Notes: generated from the sequence alone by a model not told the origin. DNA of 64,000 bases from Azospirillum brasilense (GCF_003349955.1 NZ_QLKQ01000028.1:1-64000), one strand, 5' to 3'; shown: positions 1 through 12,991, numbered from the stretch's first letter. Numbers and translations are program-made.

Positions 1-344
1 CCCGTCGGCGCCTCGTTGGCGGCCACCGCGTCGGGAGGCGCTTTATATGCGGGGTGCCCCGAGGGTGGCAAGCACTTTTTTCGACCCGCAGCGATTTTTC
101 TCGCCGCCTACCCCCGACGCACATGACACCCTTTTCATTGGCTGTGCCGCACCGGGAACCGCATAGTCGGGCCAACAGCTGAAGAGACCTCCAGCTTGGG
201 CGCGGCAGTAATCAATGGTTTGTTAACCAAAATCCGGTAAGGTTGCACAACGGCACAAAGTAGCCGCCAGCCGACCGCCGGGACCATCAGACACAGGTCC
301 GACCGCCGCGATTGCGCTGAACCATTTTATAAAGGCTGACAAGC
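1..344. other. Non-coding stretch upstream of the NRPS-like gene
   Basis: No open frame here looks like a real gene on either strand. The segment is AT-richer than the coding DNA around positions 215-340 and probably holds the promoter and leader of the gene that starts at 345. I could not pick out a convincing -35/-10 pair. Any gene to the left lies outside the window. Confidence 0.5.
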
Positions 345-4460
<4,116 letters not shown>

Positions 4461-4483
4461 GTCATTGTCTGGAATGGTGTGTT

Positions 4484-4533
4484 GCGGCCCGGCATTCAGC
4501 GCTTCGGCGGTGGGGCCGGGCCGCTTCGTTTTC
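4484..4533 (+). terminator. Possible terminator after the NRPS-like gene
   Basis: A perfect 10-bp stem (4484-4493 with 4515-4524) with a 21-nt loop lies 24 nt after the NRPS stop codon. It is followed by a T-rich but interrupted tract. The stem is very strong and the U-tract is poor, so this could also be an mRNA-stabilising hairpin. Confidence 0.45.
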
Positions 4534-4698
4534 GGGCCCGGACGGCGCCCTTTCCTTAACGCCGCAGGGCGTTCCGTTCCCGTTGTGCGGCGGGCGCAGG
4601 GGTGTATAACGGTGCGCGAGCGTGGCCCTGGCCCTTTTGCGCGCTCCAACGCGCCGCATCGGGGCCTGTGACCCAAGAACAGGAAGGAAGCCCCCCGA

Positions 4699-6333
4699 AT
4701 GCCCGACGACATCAGCCCCGCCCGCGGCGCCGCGACGCTGTTCCCGCTGGCCAAGGACGACACGACCTACCGCAAGCTGACCTCGGATCACGTCTCGGTC
4801 GTCGAGTTCGACGGCGAACAGATCCTGAAGGTCGAGCCGGAGGGTCTGCGCCTGCTGGCCGAGGAGGCCTTCAAGGACATCAACCATCTGCTGCGTCCCG
4901 GCCATCTTGGCCAGATCCGCGCGATCCTCGACGATCCGGAAGCCTCGCCGAACGACAAGTTCGTGGCGCTGGACCTGCTGAAGAACGCCAACATCGCCGC
5001 CGCCGGCACGCTGCCGATGTGCCAGGACACCGGCACCGCCATCATCATGGGCAAGAAGGGCCGCCGCGTCTTCACCAAGGGCGGCGACGAGGCCGCGCTG
5101 TCGGAAGGCGCCCGCGACGCCTACCTGAAGCGCAACCTGCGTTACAGCCAGCTCGCCCCGATCTCCATGTATGAGGAGAAGAACACCCGCAACAACCTGC
5201 CGGGCCAGGTCGAGATCTACGCGGAGGGCGAGGACGCCTACAAGTTCCTGTTCATGGCCAAGGGCGGCGGGTCGGCCAACAAGACCTTCCTGCATCAGGC
5301 CACCCCGTCGGTGCTGGCGCCGGACCGGCTGCTGAAGTTCCTCGAGGACAAGATCCGCTACCTCGGCACCTCGGCCTGCCCGCCCTACCACCTCGCCATC
5401 GTCATCGGCGGCCTGTCGGCGGAGCAGAATTTGAAGACGGTGAAGCTGGCCTCGGCCCGCTACCTCGACAATCTGCCGACCGAGGGCGGCGAGGACGCGC
5501 ACGCCTTCCGCGACCTCGCCATGGAAGCCGAGGTGCACAAGCTGACCCAGACCATGGGCATCGGTGCCCAGTTCGGCGGCAAGTACTTCTGCCACGACGT
5601 CCGCGTCATCCGCCTGCCGCGCCACGGCGCCTCCATGCCGATCGGCATCGGTGTGTCCTGCTCGGCCGACCGTCAGGCGGTGGGCAAGATCACCAAGGAC
5701 GGCATCTTCCTGGAGCAGCTGGAGACCGATCCGGCCAAGTATCTGCCGGAAATCACCGACGGCGATCTGGCCGGCGAGGTGGTCAAGATCGACCTCAACC
5801 AGCCGATGAGCGAAATCCTCGCCACGCTGAAGCGGTATCCGATCCGCACCCGCCTGTCGCTGACCGGCCCGCTGATCGTCGCCCGCGACCTTGCCCACTC
5901 CAAGCTGCGCGCGCGGCTGGATGCCGGCGAGCCGCTGCCAGACTATTTCAAGAACCACCCCATCTACTACGCCGGCCCGGCCAAGACGCCGGAAGGCTAT
6001 GCCTCGGGCTCCTTCGGCCCGACGACCGCCGGGCGCATGGACAGCTTCGTCGAGCAGTTCCAGGCGGCGGGCGGCTCGATGGTCATGCTGGCCAAGGGCA
6101 ACCGCAGCCCGGAGGTGACCGCGGCCTGCAAGGCGCATGGCGGCTTCTATCTGGGCTCCATCGGCGGCGCCGCGGCCCGTCTCGCCCAGGACTGCATCAA
6201 GAAGGTGGAGTGCATCGAGTATCCGGAACTCGGCATGGAAGCCATCTGGCGCATCGAGGTCGAGGACTTCCCGGCCTTCATCATCGTCGATGACAAGGGC
6301 AACGACTTCTTCAAGGAGTTGAAGCTGGCGTAA
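4699..6333 (+). CDS. fumA: Class I (iron-sulfur) fumarate hydratase
   Basis: Converts fumarate and malate in the TCA cycle; cytoplasmic and oxygen-sensitive in this family. The 544-residue length is that of the one-chain class I enzymes. Three cysteines fit the [4Fe-4S] ligands: C108 in MCQDTGTA, C227 in SACPPYH and C321 in VSCSADR. Their spacing equals that of E. coli FumA (105/224/318) shifted by three. The ATG at 4699 has an AGGAAGGAAG ribosome site 8 nt upstream. It sits between strong hairpins (4484-4524 and 6344-6369) and is probably transcribed by itself. The alternative, a class I tartrate dehydratase, is unlikely because the whole chain is colinear with fumarase. Confidence 0.95.
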   Translation: MPDDISPARGAATLFPLAKDDTTYRKLTSDHVSVVEFDGEQILKVEPEGLRLLAEEAFKDINHLLRPGHLGQIRAILDDPEASPNDKFVALDLLKNANIAAAGTLPMCQDTGTAIIMGKKGRRVFTKGGDEAALSEGARDAYLKRNLRYSQLAPISMYEEKNTRNNLPGQVEIYAEGEDAYKFLFMAKGGGSANKTFLHQATPSVLAPDRLLKFLEDKIRYLGTSACPPYHLAIVIGGLSAEQNLKTVKLASARYLDNLPTEGGEDAHAFRDLAMEAEVHKLTQTMGIGAQFGGKYFCHDVRVIRLPRHGASMPIGIGVSCSADRQAVGKITKDGIFLEQLETDPAKYLPEITDGDLAGEVVKIDLNQPMSEILATLKRYPIRTRLSLTGPLIVARDLAHSKLRARLDAGEPLPDYFKNHPIYYAGPAKTPEGYASGSFGPTTAGRMDSFVEQFQAAGGSMVMLAKGNRSPEVTAACKAHGGFYLGSIGGAAARLAQDCIKKVECIEYPELGMEAIWRIEVEDFPAFIIVDDKGNDFFKELKLA

Positions 6334-6341
6334 CCCGCGCC

Positions 6342-6391
6342 TTTTCCCTCCCCTGCGATAGCGGGGGAGGGTCAGGGTGGGGGCAAGTGCC
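6342..6391 (+). repeat. Dispersed palindromic repeat, copy A
   Basis: A CCCTCCCC / GGGGGAGGG hairpin is followed by a G-rich tail and GGGGGCAAG. The tail and the right arm match copies B and C at 48.1 kb almost base for base, so this is a family of intergenic repeats rather than a simple terminator. It starts 9 nt after the fumarase stop and may also end that transcript. Confidence 0.75.
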
Positions 6392-6410
6392 TGCCATTCG
6401 AGGACCCGCC

Positions 6411-6761
6411 ATGCCCGACGACTTGACCGCCAAGATCGCCGATGCCCAGCGCCGCGCCCTGTTCGCCGCGGAGGTGATCGTCAACCGCCGCCTGCACGAT
6501 TTCTCGATGCGCCACCAGACGCACTACGCCAACGACGTGGCGGAGGAGCGCAAGGCCATCGAGAAGGAAATCCGCGCGATCCGCCGCCGTGTCCCAGCCG
6601 CTCCACCGGTGACCGACGCTCTGGTGGCCGAGGTTGCGGGTGATGCCCACCCTCCGGAAACGGTCCGAACGGTGCTGCTCGCCCTGGCCGCGATCCGGCC
6701 CGATGTGCTGACAACGGTTGACGAAGCCGCTTTCAACCCCGAAGAGGATGAGGAAGACTGA
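6411..6761 (+). CDS. Conserved-looking small protein of unknown function
   Basis: A 116-residue, charged, soluble protein with no recognised domain. The middle (about 20-60) is rich in Arg, Lys and Glu and probably helical; the C-terminus ends in a run of acidic residues (PEEDEED). The ATG at 6411 has AGGA 6 nt upstream. A GTG at 6387 in the same frame lies at the edge of the repeat and is less likely. It lies 22 nt before the pseudouridine synthase gene, so the two may share a transcript. Codon use matches its neighbours, which supports a real gene. I cannot assign a function. Confidence 0.7.
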   Translation: MPDDLTAKIADAQRRALFAAEVIVNRRLHDFSMRHQTHYANDVAEERKAIEKEIRAIRRRVPAAPPVTDALVAEVAGDAHPPETVRTVLLALAAIRPDVLTTVDEAAFNPEEDEED

Positions 6762-6783
6762 CCGACTCGTCCGTTAAGGCATC

Positions 6784-7473
6784 ATGACACCCGAACAAAT
6801 CCAGGCCCGCGTTCTCTACCGCGACGGGCTGATGCTCATCATCGACAAGCCCGCCGGTCTGCCCGTCCACGCCGGTCCGGGCGGCGGCCCGAACTTGGAG
6901 CGCCATTTCGACGCCCTGCGCTTCGGCTTTCCGAAGCCGCCGGGGCTCGCCCACCGGCTCGACCGCGACACCTCCGGCTGCCTGATCCTCGGGCGGCATC
7001 CGAAGGCCCTGCGCAAGCTTGGCAAGCTGTTCCAGGATGGCAAGGTCGACAAGACCTATTGGGCGGTGGTCGCCGGCACACCGCCGGAGGAACAGGGGCG
7101 CATCGAACTGCCGTTGAAGAAGGTCACCAACAAGACCGGAGGCTGGCGGATCGTCGTGGCCGACGACGGGCAGAGCGCCGTCACCGACTACCGTGTCCTG
7201 GGCCGCGGCGACGGCATGACGTGGCTGGAACTGAAGCCCCACACCGGGCGCACGCACCAGATCCGCGTGCACTGCGCCACGGCGCTGGGCTGCCCTCTGC
7301 TCGGCGATCCGCAATATGGCGGGCCGGAGGGGCACCCGCTGCACCTGCAGTCGCGGGCCATCTCCCTGCCCCTCTACCCCTCCCGCGAGGCGGTCGGCGC
7401 TGTGGCGCCGGTTCCACCCCACATGCGCGCGGCGCTGGCCGCCTGCGGATTTCCCGGAGACGACCCGGCCTAA
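6784..7473 (+). CDS. RluA-family RNA pseudouridine synthase
   Basis: Isomerises uridine to pseudouridine in rRNA or tRNA. The 229 residues contain the family's catalytic motif HRLDRDTSG with Asp60. The RTHQIRVH motif that follows the core (about 155-163) is also present, as is the ILGDPQYG-like GDPQYGG segment. It has no N-terminal S4 domain, so it resembles the short RluA/TruC-like members rather than RluC or RluD. The substrate base cannot be told from sequence. It ends 10 nt before the convergent DUF4383 gene, and its stop codon lies in the loop of a palindrome. Confidence 0.9.
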   Translation: MTPEQIQARVLYRDGLMLIIDKPAGLPVHAGPGGGPNLERHFDALRFGFPKPPGLAHRLDRDTSGCLILGRHPKALRKLGKLFQDGKVDKTYWAVVAGTPPEEQGRIELPLKKVTNKTGGWRIVVADDGQSAVTDYRVLGRGDGMTWLELKPHTGRTHQIRVHCATALGCPLLGDPQYGGPEGHPLHLQSRAISLPLYPSREAVGAVAPVPPHMRAALAACGFPGDDPA

Positions 7474-7481
7474 TGGCCGGG
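7464..7481. terminator. Palindrome between convergent genes
   Basis: A perfect 7-bp stem (CCCGGCC / GGCCGGG) has the pseudouridine synthase stop codon in its 4-nt loop. It could slow transcription from both sides, but there is no U-tract, so it is a weak candidate. Confidence 0.3.
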
Positions 7482-7483
7482 CG

Positions 7484-7924
7484 TTACGCCCGCCACTCGG
7501 CGCGCTTCTCCGTGCCGACTTCCGTCTCATGCACCATGAAGCCGACATAGCCGGCCACGATGGCGAGGACGGCGTGCAGCCAGATGTCGTTGCCGTGCAG
7601 CGGCACCAGCCCGAACAGCGTGTTCAGACCCGGGATGAAACCGAGGACGGTCAGCACAGCGTAGGCCACCGCCACGCTGCGCAGATAGCTGCGCGAGGCG
7701 AGGCGACTGGAGAAGTAAGCGAAGAAGCCCCACAGGCCGAACAGCAGATGCACGATGTTGTGCAGCAGATTCACCGGGAACAGCCCGAGCAGATAGCCGT
7801 GGAAGGACTCGACGGCGAGGACCACGCCGTCCGGGGGCGGGGACAGGAAGGTCGGAATGAAGCCCAATATGCCGATGGCCGTAAAGGCCGCGGCGTAGAC
7901 CAGCGTTACGTTGCGCCACCACAT
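7484..7924 (-). CDS. DUF4383 family inner-membrane protein
   Basis: A 146-residue integral membrane protein with four hydrophobic segments (about 5-27, 45-70, 82-102 and 112-132). The layout and the HNIVHLLFG-type motif in the second segment are typical of DUF4383, a family without a known role. The ATG at 7924 has GGAG upstream at good spacing. It is read toward the pseudouridine synthase gene and away from the NapF-like gene, so it appears to be monocistronic. Confidence 0.85.
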   Translation of the reverse strand: MWWRNVTLVYAAAFTAIGILGFIPTFLSPPPDGVVLAVESFHGYLLGLFPVNLLHNIVHLLFGLWGFFAYFSSRLASRSYLRSVAVAYAVLTVLGFIPGLNTLFGLVPLHGNDIWLHAVLAIVAGYVGFMVHETEVGTEKRAEWRA

Positions 7925-8009
7925 GTGTTTCTCCGTTGGCAGACCGGGGGTGAATCCGCCTTACCAACAGAGGGTTTAGAAGCAGCGTTCCCAGATTATG
8001 CCGGCAATC

Positions 8010-8294
8010 TCAGGCGGCCGCCTCCATTGTGACCGCCTTGACCGGACACACGCCCGCGCAATCGCCGCAGCCCGTGCAGTTTCCCTCCTCGATGATCGGC
8101 AGCCAGCGCCCGCGCCCCAGCGGACGAAAGCGGATCGCAGCGTGGTCGCAATGGTCGCCGCACATCCGGCAATCGGTCCCGGTGTAGGACAGGCACGCCG
8201 CACCGATGCGCGCCACCATGGCTTGGGACGCCTCGGACGGAACGGGCTCGGACCGGAGGCGTCCCCGGAACAGATCCGCGCGACTGATCGCCAT
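8010..8294 (-). CDS. napF: NapF-like ferredoxin (4Fe-4S)
   Basis: A 94-residue electron-transfer or maturation protein. The C-terminal half has a full ferredoxin motif, CTGCGDCAGVCP, for one [4Fe-4S] cluster. A second set (about 48-62, CRMCGDHC) resembles the middle cluster of NapF but is shorter. The N-terminus MAISRADLFRG is typical of NapF, which helps periplasmic nitrate reductase assembly. I set the start at the ATG at 8294, preceded by GGGGAGGG. A longer frame runs 60 codons further upstream but reads through the promoter repeats. No other nap genes are in the window. It is divergent from the sensor kinase. Confidence 0.8.
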   Translation of the reverse strand: MAISRADLFRGRLRSEPVPSEASQAMVARIGAACLSYTGTDCRMCGDHCDHAAIRFRPLGRGRWLPIIEEGNCTGCGDCAGVCPVKAVTMEAAA

Positions 8295-8331
8295 GATGGC
8301 CGCCCTCCCCTTCCTTATCCGTCGCCCAGAG

Positions 8332-8357
8332 TTTGCTGCATTCGTTTGCTGCATTCG
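8332..8357. repeat. 13-bp perfect tandem repeat in a divergent promoter region
   Basis: TTTGCTGCATTCG occurs twice, head to tail, in the 157-bp gap between the napF-like gene and the sensor kinase. It could be a regulator site or a recent duplication. Confidence 0.8.
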
Positions 8358-8451
8358 CGAATGCCGGGCATCGGCGATGGCGGTACACTGACCGTTCGTG
8401 CACCACCCGGCCTTGATCGTCGTCAAGGTCCGCACCGGAAGGACGGACGGC

Positions 8452-9915
8452 ATGGTCCCCATCGGCAACACCACGGCGCGCTGGATGACGCTTCGCTACG
8501 GGCTGGCGCTCGGGGTGATCGCGCTGTGCACGCTGGCCGGCTTCGTCATGACCGAACGGGTCATCGACCAGCACGCCGACATGCTGGAGGTGGTGAACAT
8601 CTCCGGCCGTCAGCGCATGCTGTCCCAGCGCACGGCCCTGCTGGCGGAGCAGCTCCGCAACGCCCCGACCGACGCCGAGCGGATCGCCCTGACCGCGCGC
8701 CTCGCCGAGGCGACCGACATGTTCGAGCGTGCCCACCGGCGCCTGACCGGCGCCGACGAGGGGCCGGCCATGGGCAAGGACGTGCGGCGCCTCTATTTCG
8801 ATGGGCCGGAACCGCTGAACGATCTGGTTCTCCGCCACATCGCCGCGCTCCGCGCGGTGATCGCCGCCGGCCCCGCCGGCCTGACCCCCGGCATGCCCGA
8901 GGCCGACCTCGTCACCCATCAGGCGCTCGGCCCGTTGCTGGCCGGGCTGGAGAACATGGTGGCGCGCTACCAGGAAGCGGGCGAGCGCGGCTTCGCCACC
9001 CTGCACAATCTGGGGTTCGCCGCCCTGATCGTGACACTTCTGACCCTGTGCGCCGAGGTGCTGGTGATCTTCCGCCCGATGGTCCGGCAGGTGCAGCGGC
9101 AGTTCGCCGACATCACCCGCATGACCCAGGCGCTGGAGCAGACCAACGTCACGCTGGAGGCCCAGGTGCGCGCCCGCACCGCCGAGCTGCACACCGCGAA
9201 GGTGGCGGCGGAACAGGCCCATCTGGCGAAGTCGCGCTTCCTCGCCCACGCCGGGCACGACCTGAAGCAGCCCCTTCAGGCCATCAACATGTTCACCGGC
9301 ATGCTGGAACGGCAGCTCGACAAGCCCCGCGCCCTGGCGCTGGTGAAGGACCTGCGTCTGGCCCAGCGCTCCATGCACGATCTGCTGAACGCCATCCTGG
9401 ACATCTCGAAGCTGGAATCCGGCGTGGTCGAACCGAAGCCCGCCGACATCGCCCTGTCCGCCCTGTTCGACCAGCTCGAGGCGGAGTTCACCGGGATCGC
9501 CGAGGACAAGGGGCTGCGGCTGCGCGTCGTTCCGACGGACCTCGCCGTGCGGACCGACCCGTTTCTGCTGGAGCGCATTCTGCGCAACCTGCTGACCAAC
9601 GCGGTGCGCTACACCGAGCAGGGCGGCGTTCTGATGGGATGCCGGCGCCGCGACGGCACGGTGTGGATCGAGGTCTACGACACCGGCCGCGGCATCGCCG
9701 AGGCCGACCGCCGCCGCATTTTCGAGGAGTTTGTGCAGCTCGACCGGCCCGACCGCGACCGCAGCGAGGGAATCGGGCTGGGGCTGGCCATCGTCGACCG
9801 GCTGGCCCGGCTGCTCGGCCATCCGCTGGAGCTTCGATCGGTCGAAGGGCGCGGAACGGTGTTCGCCGTGGGGGTTCCCCTGGTCCGCAGCCTACACGAG
9901 ACGGTCGCGGCCTGA
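8452..9915 (+). CDS. Membrane sensor histidine kinase with PilJ/NarX-like sensor region
   Basis: A 487-residue two-component kinase. TM1 (about 14-34) and TM2 (about 183-205) flank a periplasmic region that carries SGRQRMLSQR, the signature of the PilJ/NarX-type helical sensor family. A coiled coil (about 206-255) leads to the HisKA domain, with His269 in the HDLKQPLQ box. The ATPase domain has NLLTNAVRYT (N box), DTGRGI (G1) and GIGLGL (G2). I chose the ATG at 8452 with GGAAGGA upstream. Its last 24 nt overlap the 3' end of the convergent LuxR-type regulator, which is its likely partner by position. The NapF neighbour hints at a nitrogen-oxide or redox signal, but that is inference. Confidence 0.88.
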   Translation: MVPIGNTTARWMTLRYGLALGVIALCTLAGFVMTERVIDQHADMLEVVNISGRQRMLSQRTALLAEQLRNAPTDAERIALTARLAEATDMFERAHRRLTGADEGPAMGKDVRRLYFDGPEPLNDLVLRHIAALRAVIAAGPAGLTPGMPEADLVTHQALGPLLAGLENMVARYQEAGERGFATLHNLGFAALIVTLLTLCAEVLVIFRPMVRQVQRQFADITRMTQALEQTNVTLEAQVRARTAELHTAKVAAEQAHLAKSRFLAHAGHDLKQPLQAINMFTGMLERQLDKPRALALVKDLRLAQRSMHDLLNAILDISKLESGVVEPKPADIALSALFDQLEAEFTGIAEDKGLRLRVVPTDLAVRTDPFLLERILRNLLTNAVRYTEQGGVLMGCRRRDGTVWIEVYDTGRGIAEADRRRIFEEFVQLDRPDRDRSEGIGLGLAIVDRLARLLGHPLELRSVEGRGTVFAVGVPLVRSLHETVAA

Positions 9916-10536
9916 TTCCTTGACCAGCAGGACCGCCTGGGTCCGGCTGCCCACACCCAGCGCCTTCAGCACGCCGGTGACGTGGGTCTTGACGGTGGAG
10001 AGGTTCAGGCCCAGCCGCTCCCCGATCTCCTGGTTCGACAGGCCCTGGGCCAGCAGGTCGAGAACCTCGAGCTGGCGGCGGGTCATCCCGTCGAAGACGC
10101 TCGGCTCATGCGGCTTGGCGGCGGCCGGCGCCTGGGCGAGTCCCGGCATGCCGAGCACCGGCGGCACATAGGACCCGCCGGCCATGACCAGTCGCAGGAT
10201 GTTTACGACCAGCACGTCGTCGGTGGATTTCGGGATGAAGGCCCGCACCCCCCGCGACAGCACGGCGCGCATCTCGTCCGGCGAGTCGATCATCGAGAAG
10301 ACGACGACCGGCACCGGCGCCACCCGCTTCACGACCGCCTCGACGTCATCCAGGCCGCCAAGGCCCGGCATGCGCAGGTCCATGATGACGAGGTCGTAGG
10401 TCCCCTGGTCCAGCAACTGGGTCAACTGACCGAAGCTGGTCGCCGCGGCCACCTTGGCCTGTTCATCCAGTTCCCCGACCAGATGGGTCAGGCCGCTGCG
10501 AACGATGGAGTGATCGTCGGCGATCAATACCTGCAT
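9892..10536 (-). CDS. LuxR/NarL-family response regulator
   Basis: A 214-residue transcription factor. The receiver domain has acidic residues D7 and D8, phospho-acceptor D53 in IMDLRMPG and Lys104 in FIPKS. A Pro/Ala linker (about 128-145) leads to a LuxR-type helix-turn-helix (about 150-210) with LSNQEIGERLGL. The ATG at 10536 directly precedes the canonical MQVLIADDH start of receivers; 29 extra upstream codons are probably not translated. It converges on the sensor kinase with a 24-nt 3' overlap. That is an unusual arrangement for a cognate pair and could allow antisense coupling. Confidence 0.9.
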   Translation of the reverse strand: MQVLIADDHSIVRSGLTHLVGELDEQAKVAAATSFGQLTQLLDQGTYDLVIMDLRMPGLGGLDDVEAVVKRVAPVPVVVFSMIDSPDEMRAVLSRGVRAFIPKSTDDVLVVNILRLVMAGGSYVPPVLGMPGLAQAPAAAKPHEPSVFDGMTRRQLEVLDLLAQGLSNQEIGERLGLNLSTVKTHVTGVLKALGVGSRTQAVLLVKESGRDRLV

Positions 10537-10728
10537 GACAACCCTGCTTCGGCGAAGGCGGCTGGAGGGGATGACCCGATGGGACAGGGTCCGCTGGGAC
10601 CGGGCCGGCCTCGGTTGTCTCAAACCAAAGTGCGGCTTCCGGTATGAACCTCATACGCCGACCGGAGGTTTCATGCCACAATTGATGCATGTTTCCGCAA
10701 TGCCGCGCGTGTTTCTGCCGCAGATGCG

Positions 10729-10758
10729 AAAAGGGCGCCGCGATGGCGACGCCCCTTT
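10729..10758 (-). terminator. Rho-independent terminator of ompA
   Basis: Read on the minus strand, an AAAGGGGCG / CGCCCTTTT stem with a small internal mismatch lies 52 nt after the ompA stop and ends in a short U-tract. Confidence 0.65.
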
Positions 10759-10809
10759 CCTGTCCTGATCGTGCCGACCGGCCCCGAACGGGACCGCCAG
10801 CCCGCCGGA

Positions 10810-11850
10810 TCACTGCACGCGGATGAGGATCTGCGCGCGGCGGTTCGACGGCTCGCGAACGTTCGCACCGGTGTTCACCAGGAGCTGGGTCTCGCCCTTG
10901 CCCTCGACGGTGATCTGGTTGGCGGCGACGCCCTTGCCGACCAGCGCGTTCTTCACCGCGTCGGCGCGGCGCAGCGAGAGCCGCTGGTTGTAGGCCGGCG
11001 AGCCCGAGGTGTCGGTGTGGCCGACCACATGGATGCTGACGGCGCGCACGCGACCGGCCGACGCGGCGGCATCGCCGATGATCTTGTCGGACGCCGTGGT
11101 GATGTTGGCCTTGTCCCAGTCGAAGAACACCAGATACTCCGACTGCGGCTGCGCCTGGACCGGAGCCGCCGGAGCGACGGGGGCTGCGGCCGGAGCCGCC
11201 GCCGGGGCGCCGAAGGTGTAGCGCAGGCCGGCCAGGATGGTGTGGTTCTGGTACTCGCCCTTCACGGTGGAGCTGGCGAGGCCGGCGGGGCCACCCAGAT
11301 CGAACTTCGGATCCAGAGTCGCGAAGTAGCGGTAGTCCAGCGTCAGGGCCAGATTTTGGTTCAGGGCGTAGGACACGCCGGCGATGCCCTGGTAGGCGAA
11401 GACCCAGTCGCGGTCATCGAAGCCGCCGAGATCCAGACGGACCTGGGCGATACCGGCGCCGACGCCGATGTAGGGCGTGAAGGCGGTACCGGTGTTGATG
11501 TCGTACAGCACGTTGCCCATGAAGGCGAGCGAGCTGGCCTTGCCGCCCAGACCGTTCACCGCCGCGTTGGAGCTGTCGGTGCTGTCGATCGAATTGCGCC
11601 AGCGCCACGCGAACTCCAGTTCGGCGCGCGGGCCGGCGGCGGTGGCGTAGCCGGCGGAGATGTCGCCGATGCCGCCCAGCTTGAAGCTGGTGCTGGCGTC
11701 CGTCGGGGTGTTTTCGAAGCGCAGATCGGCGTCGCGCGTCCAGTTCACGCCGGCGCCGGCGCCGACGTAAAAGCCCTCGGTCGCGGCCATGGCGGCGGTC
11801 GGCAGCATCGCCGCGAGCGCCGTTCCGAGCAGAATCCCACGCAGAGTCAT
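10810..11850 (-). CDS. ompA: OmpA-family outer-membrane porin
   Basis: A 346-residue outer-membrane protein. A signal peptide (1-22, ending AMA) precedes an eight-strand beta-barrel domain (about 24-215) that opens with GFYVGAGAG. A Pro/Ala hinge (about 216-235) joins it to a periplasmic OmpA C-terminal domain with GHTDTSG and the RRAD motif that binds peptidoglycan. The long upstream frame is non-coding. The ATG at 11850 has AAAGGAAAG upstream. It anchors the outer membrane to the cell wall and is probably abundant. It has its own terminator and a 436-bp upstream gap, so it is a single-gene unit. Confidence 0.93.
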   Translation of the reverse strand: MTLRGILLGTALAAMLPTAAMAATEGFYVGAGAGVNWTRDADLRFENTPTDASTSFKLGGIGDISAGYATAAGPRAELEFAWRWRNSIDSTDSSNAAVNGLGGKASSLAFMGNVLYDINTGTAFTPYIGVGAGIAQVRLDLGGFDDRDWVFAYQGIAGVSYALNQNLALTLDYRYFATLDPKFDLGGPAGLASSTVKGEYQNHTILAGLRYTFGAPAAAPAAAPVAPAAPVQAQPQSEYLVFFDWDKANITTASDKIIGDAAASAGRVRAVSIHVVGHTDTSGSPAYNQRLSLRRADAVKNALVGKGVAANQITVEGKGETQLLVNTGANVREPSNRRAQILIRVQ

Positions 11851-12286
11851 TTTCTTCTTTCCTTTGTGCACGGCGTTGCCGGGGCTGTCGAAGCGAACCG
11901 TTCGAAGGGCGGGTGTCTGGCGACGCCAACCTTCATCGTGGGCCTTCATCGGGCGAGCCCGCCGCATTCCGTCGGCGGTTGAAACGTCATGACCCCGAAA
12001 TAACAGCAACCCCCGACCGTCACAAGTCCCCCAAGAAAGGATGCACAGAGATGTTGCATTTCTGCATTACCCGAACGTTCGTCGTGCCCTTCCTATTCAT
12101 TTGATATCGAAGCAAAGGAATGTCGAATTCTTCTTAAGGCTATTGGATAGGAAGCATGACTTTCGGACTGGGTTTGTGCCTAGGCCCAGCAATCCGGACG
12201 CACGGAAACACCCCGCCTTTCGCAGGAGCAGGTGTTTCCGCAGCCTTGTTGCTCAAGATTGCGCGCGGCCTATGCCGGCGCTCGGG
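11851..12286. other. Long upstream region of ompA without a clear gene
   Basis: The frames here lack coding character. Positions 12040-12160 are AT-rich and likely include the ompA promoter and 5' leader. I could not identify a confident promoter or operator. A small regulatory RNA in this gap is possible but not shown. Confidence 0.4.
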
Positions 12287-12502
12287 TCAATCCTGCGGTT
12301 CGGCGACCATCTCGAACTGGGAGGGATCGAGCAGGGCGGACACCGCCAGGGTTTTCAGGGTCTTGTGGTCGTCGGACCGCTGCAGTTGGGCATGCTGGGT
12401 GCCCAGCCCATCCTTGCGGATGGCGATCACCTGCCAGAGTCCACCGCCCGGCCCCAACTTGCGGAACATCTGACCCTCGACGACTTCGCGCTTTCTGCGC
12501 AT
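12287..12502 (-). CDS. Small protein of unknown function, SH3-like length
   Basis: A 71-residue protein with a compact, soluble composition: a MFRKLGPGG start to the core, then alternating hydrophobic stretches (LWQVIAIR, LKTLAVSALL). The pattern could form a small beta fold, but I do not recognise the family. The ATG at 12502 has GGAG 7 nt upstream. An in-frame ATG at 12469 is the other option. It stands alone between ompA and another small gene. Its low-complexity-free sequence and good ribosome site argue that it is a real gene. Confidence 0.6.
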   Translation of the reverse strand: MRRKREVVEGQMFRKLGPGGGLWQVIAIRKDGLGTQHAQLQRSDDHKTLKTLAVSALLDPSQFEMVAEPQD

Positions 12503-12712
12503 ATCCGATCTCCAAAACCCAAAACGTCAAACCCGCGAAAGCTGCGGATACGGCAGACCATACAAACACCAAACCAACCCCGCTTGGCGAGTGTCCGCTG
12601 CGCGCCCCACGCATACCGGAACCGGGATGTAGCGGTGCTGCAACAACCGCCTTCGCATCTGCCGTCTTCGCACCTGCGGAACAATCCGCCGGCCAGCCGT
12701 GTTGATGCCGTC

Positions 12713-12964
12713 ATGAAAATCGATCACGACGTGCTCCTGTTCGCGACCCGCCTCGTGGAAGAACTGGGCGAGTCCGCCATCCGCATCAGCCGCGTCCGCC
12801 TTGTCGAACTCACGGCTGCGAACAACCTGCGCGCCGCCGCCTTCTGGCGCGACGTGATGAACACCTCGGAGAGGCTTCTGGCGGAGCGCTCCCCGTCTTT
12901 GGCGCCTCCCCCCACATCGCCGCCGATGGCGTCTCCGATGACTCCTTCGACCGCCGCGCTCTGA
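12713..12964 (+). CDS. Small helical protein of unknown function
   Basis: An 83-residue protein. The first 58 residues look like a helical, soluble domain with alternating charged and hydrophobic residues (FATRLVEELG, FWRDVMNTSERLL). The tail is a Pro/Ser-rich stretch. The ATG at 12713 is the first methionine of this recognisable part. Its ribosome site is weak, and a longer frame upstream reads poorly. A strong terminator follows 28 nt after the stop. No function can be proposed. Confidence 0.55.
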   Translation: MKIDHDVLLFATRLVEELGESAIRISRVRLVELTAANNLRAAAFWRDVMNTSERLLAERSPSLAPPPTSPPMASPMTPSTAAL

Positions 12965-12991
12965 TCCTCTCGGCGGACACCACGTCAAGCG

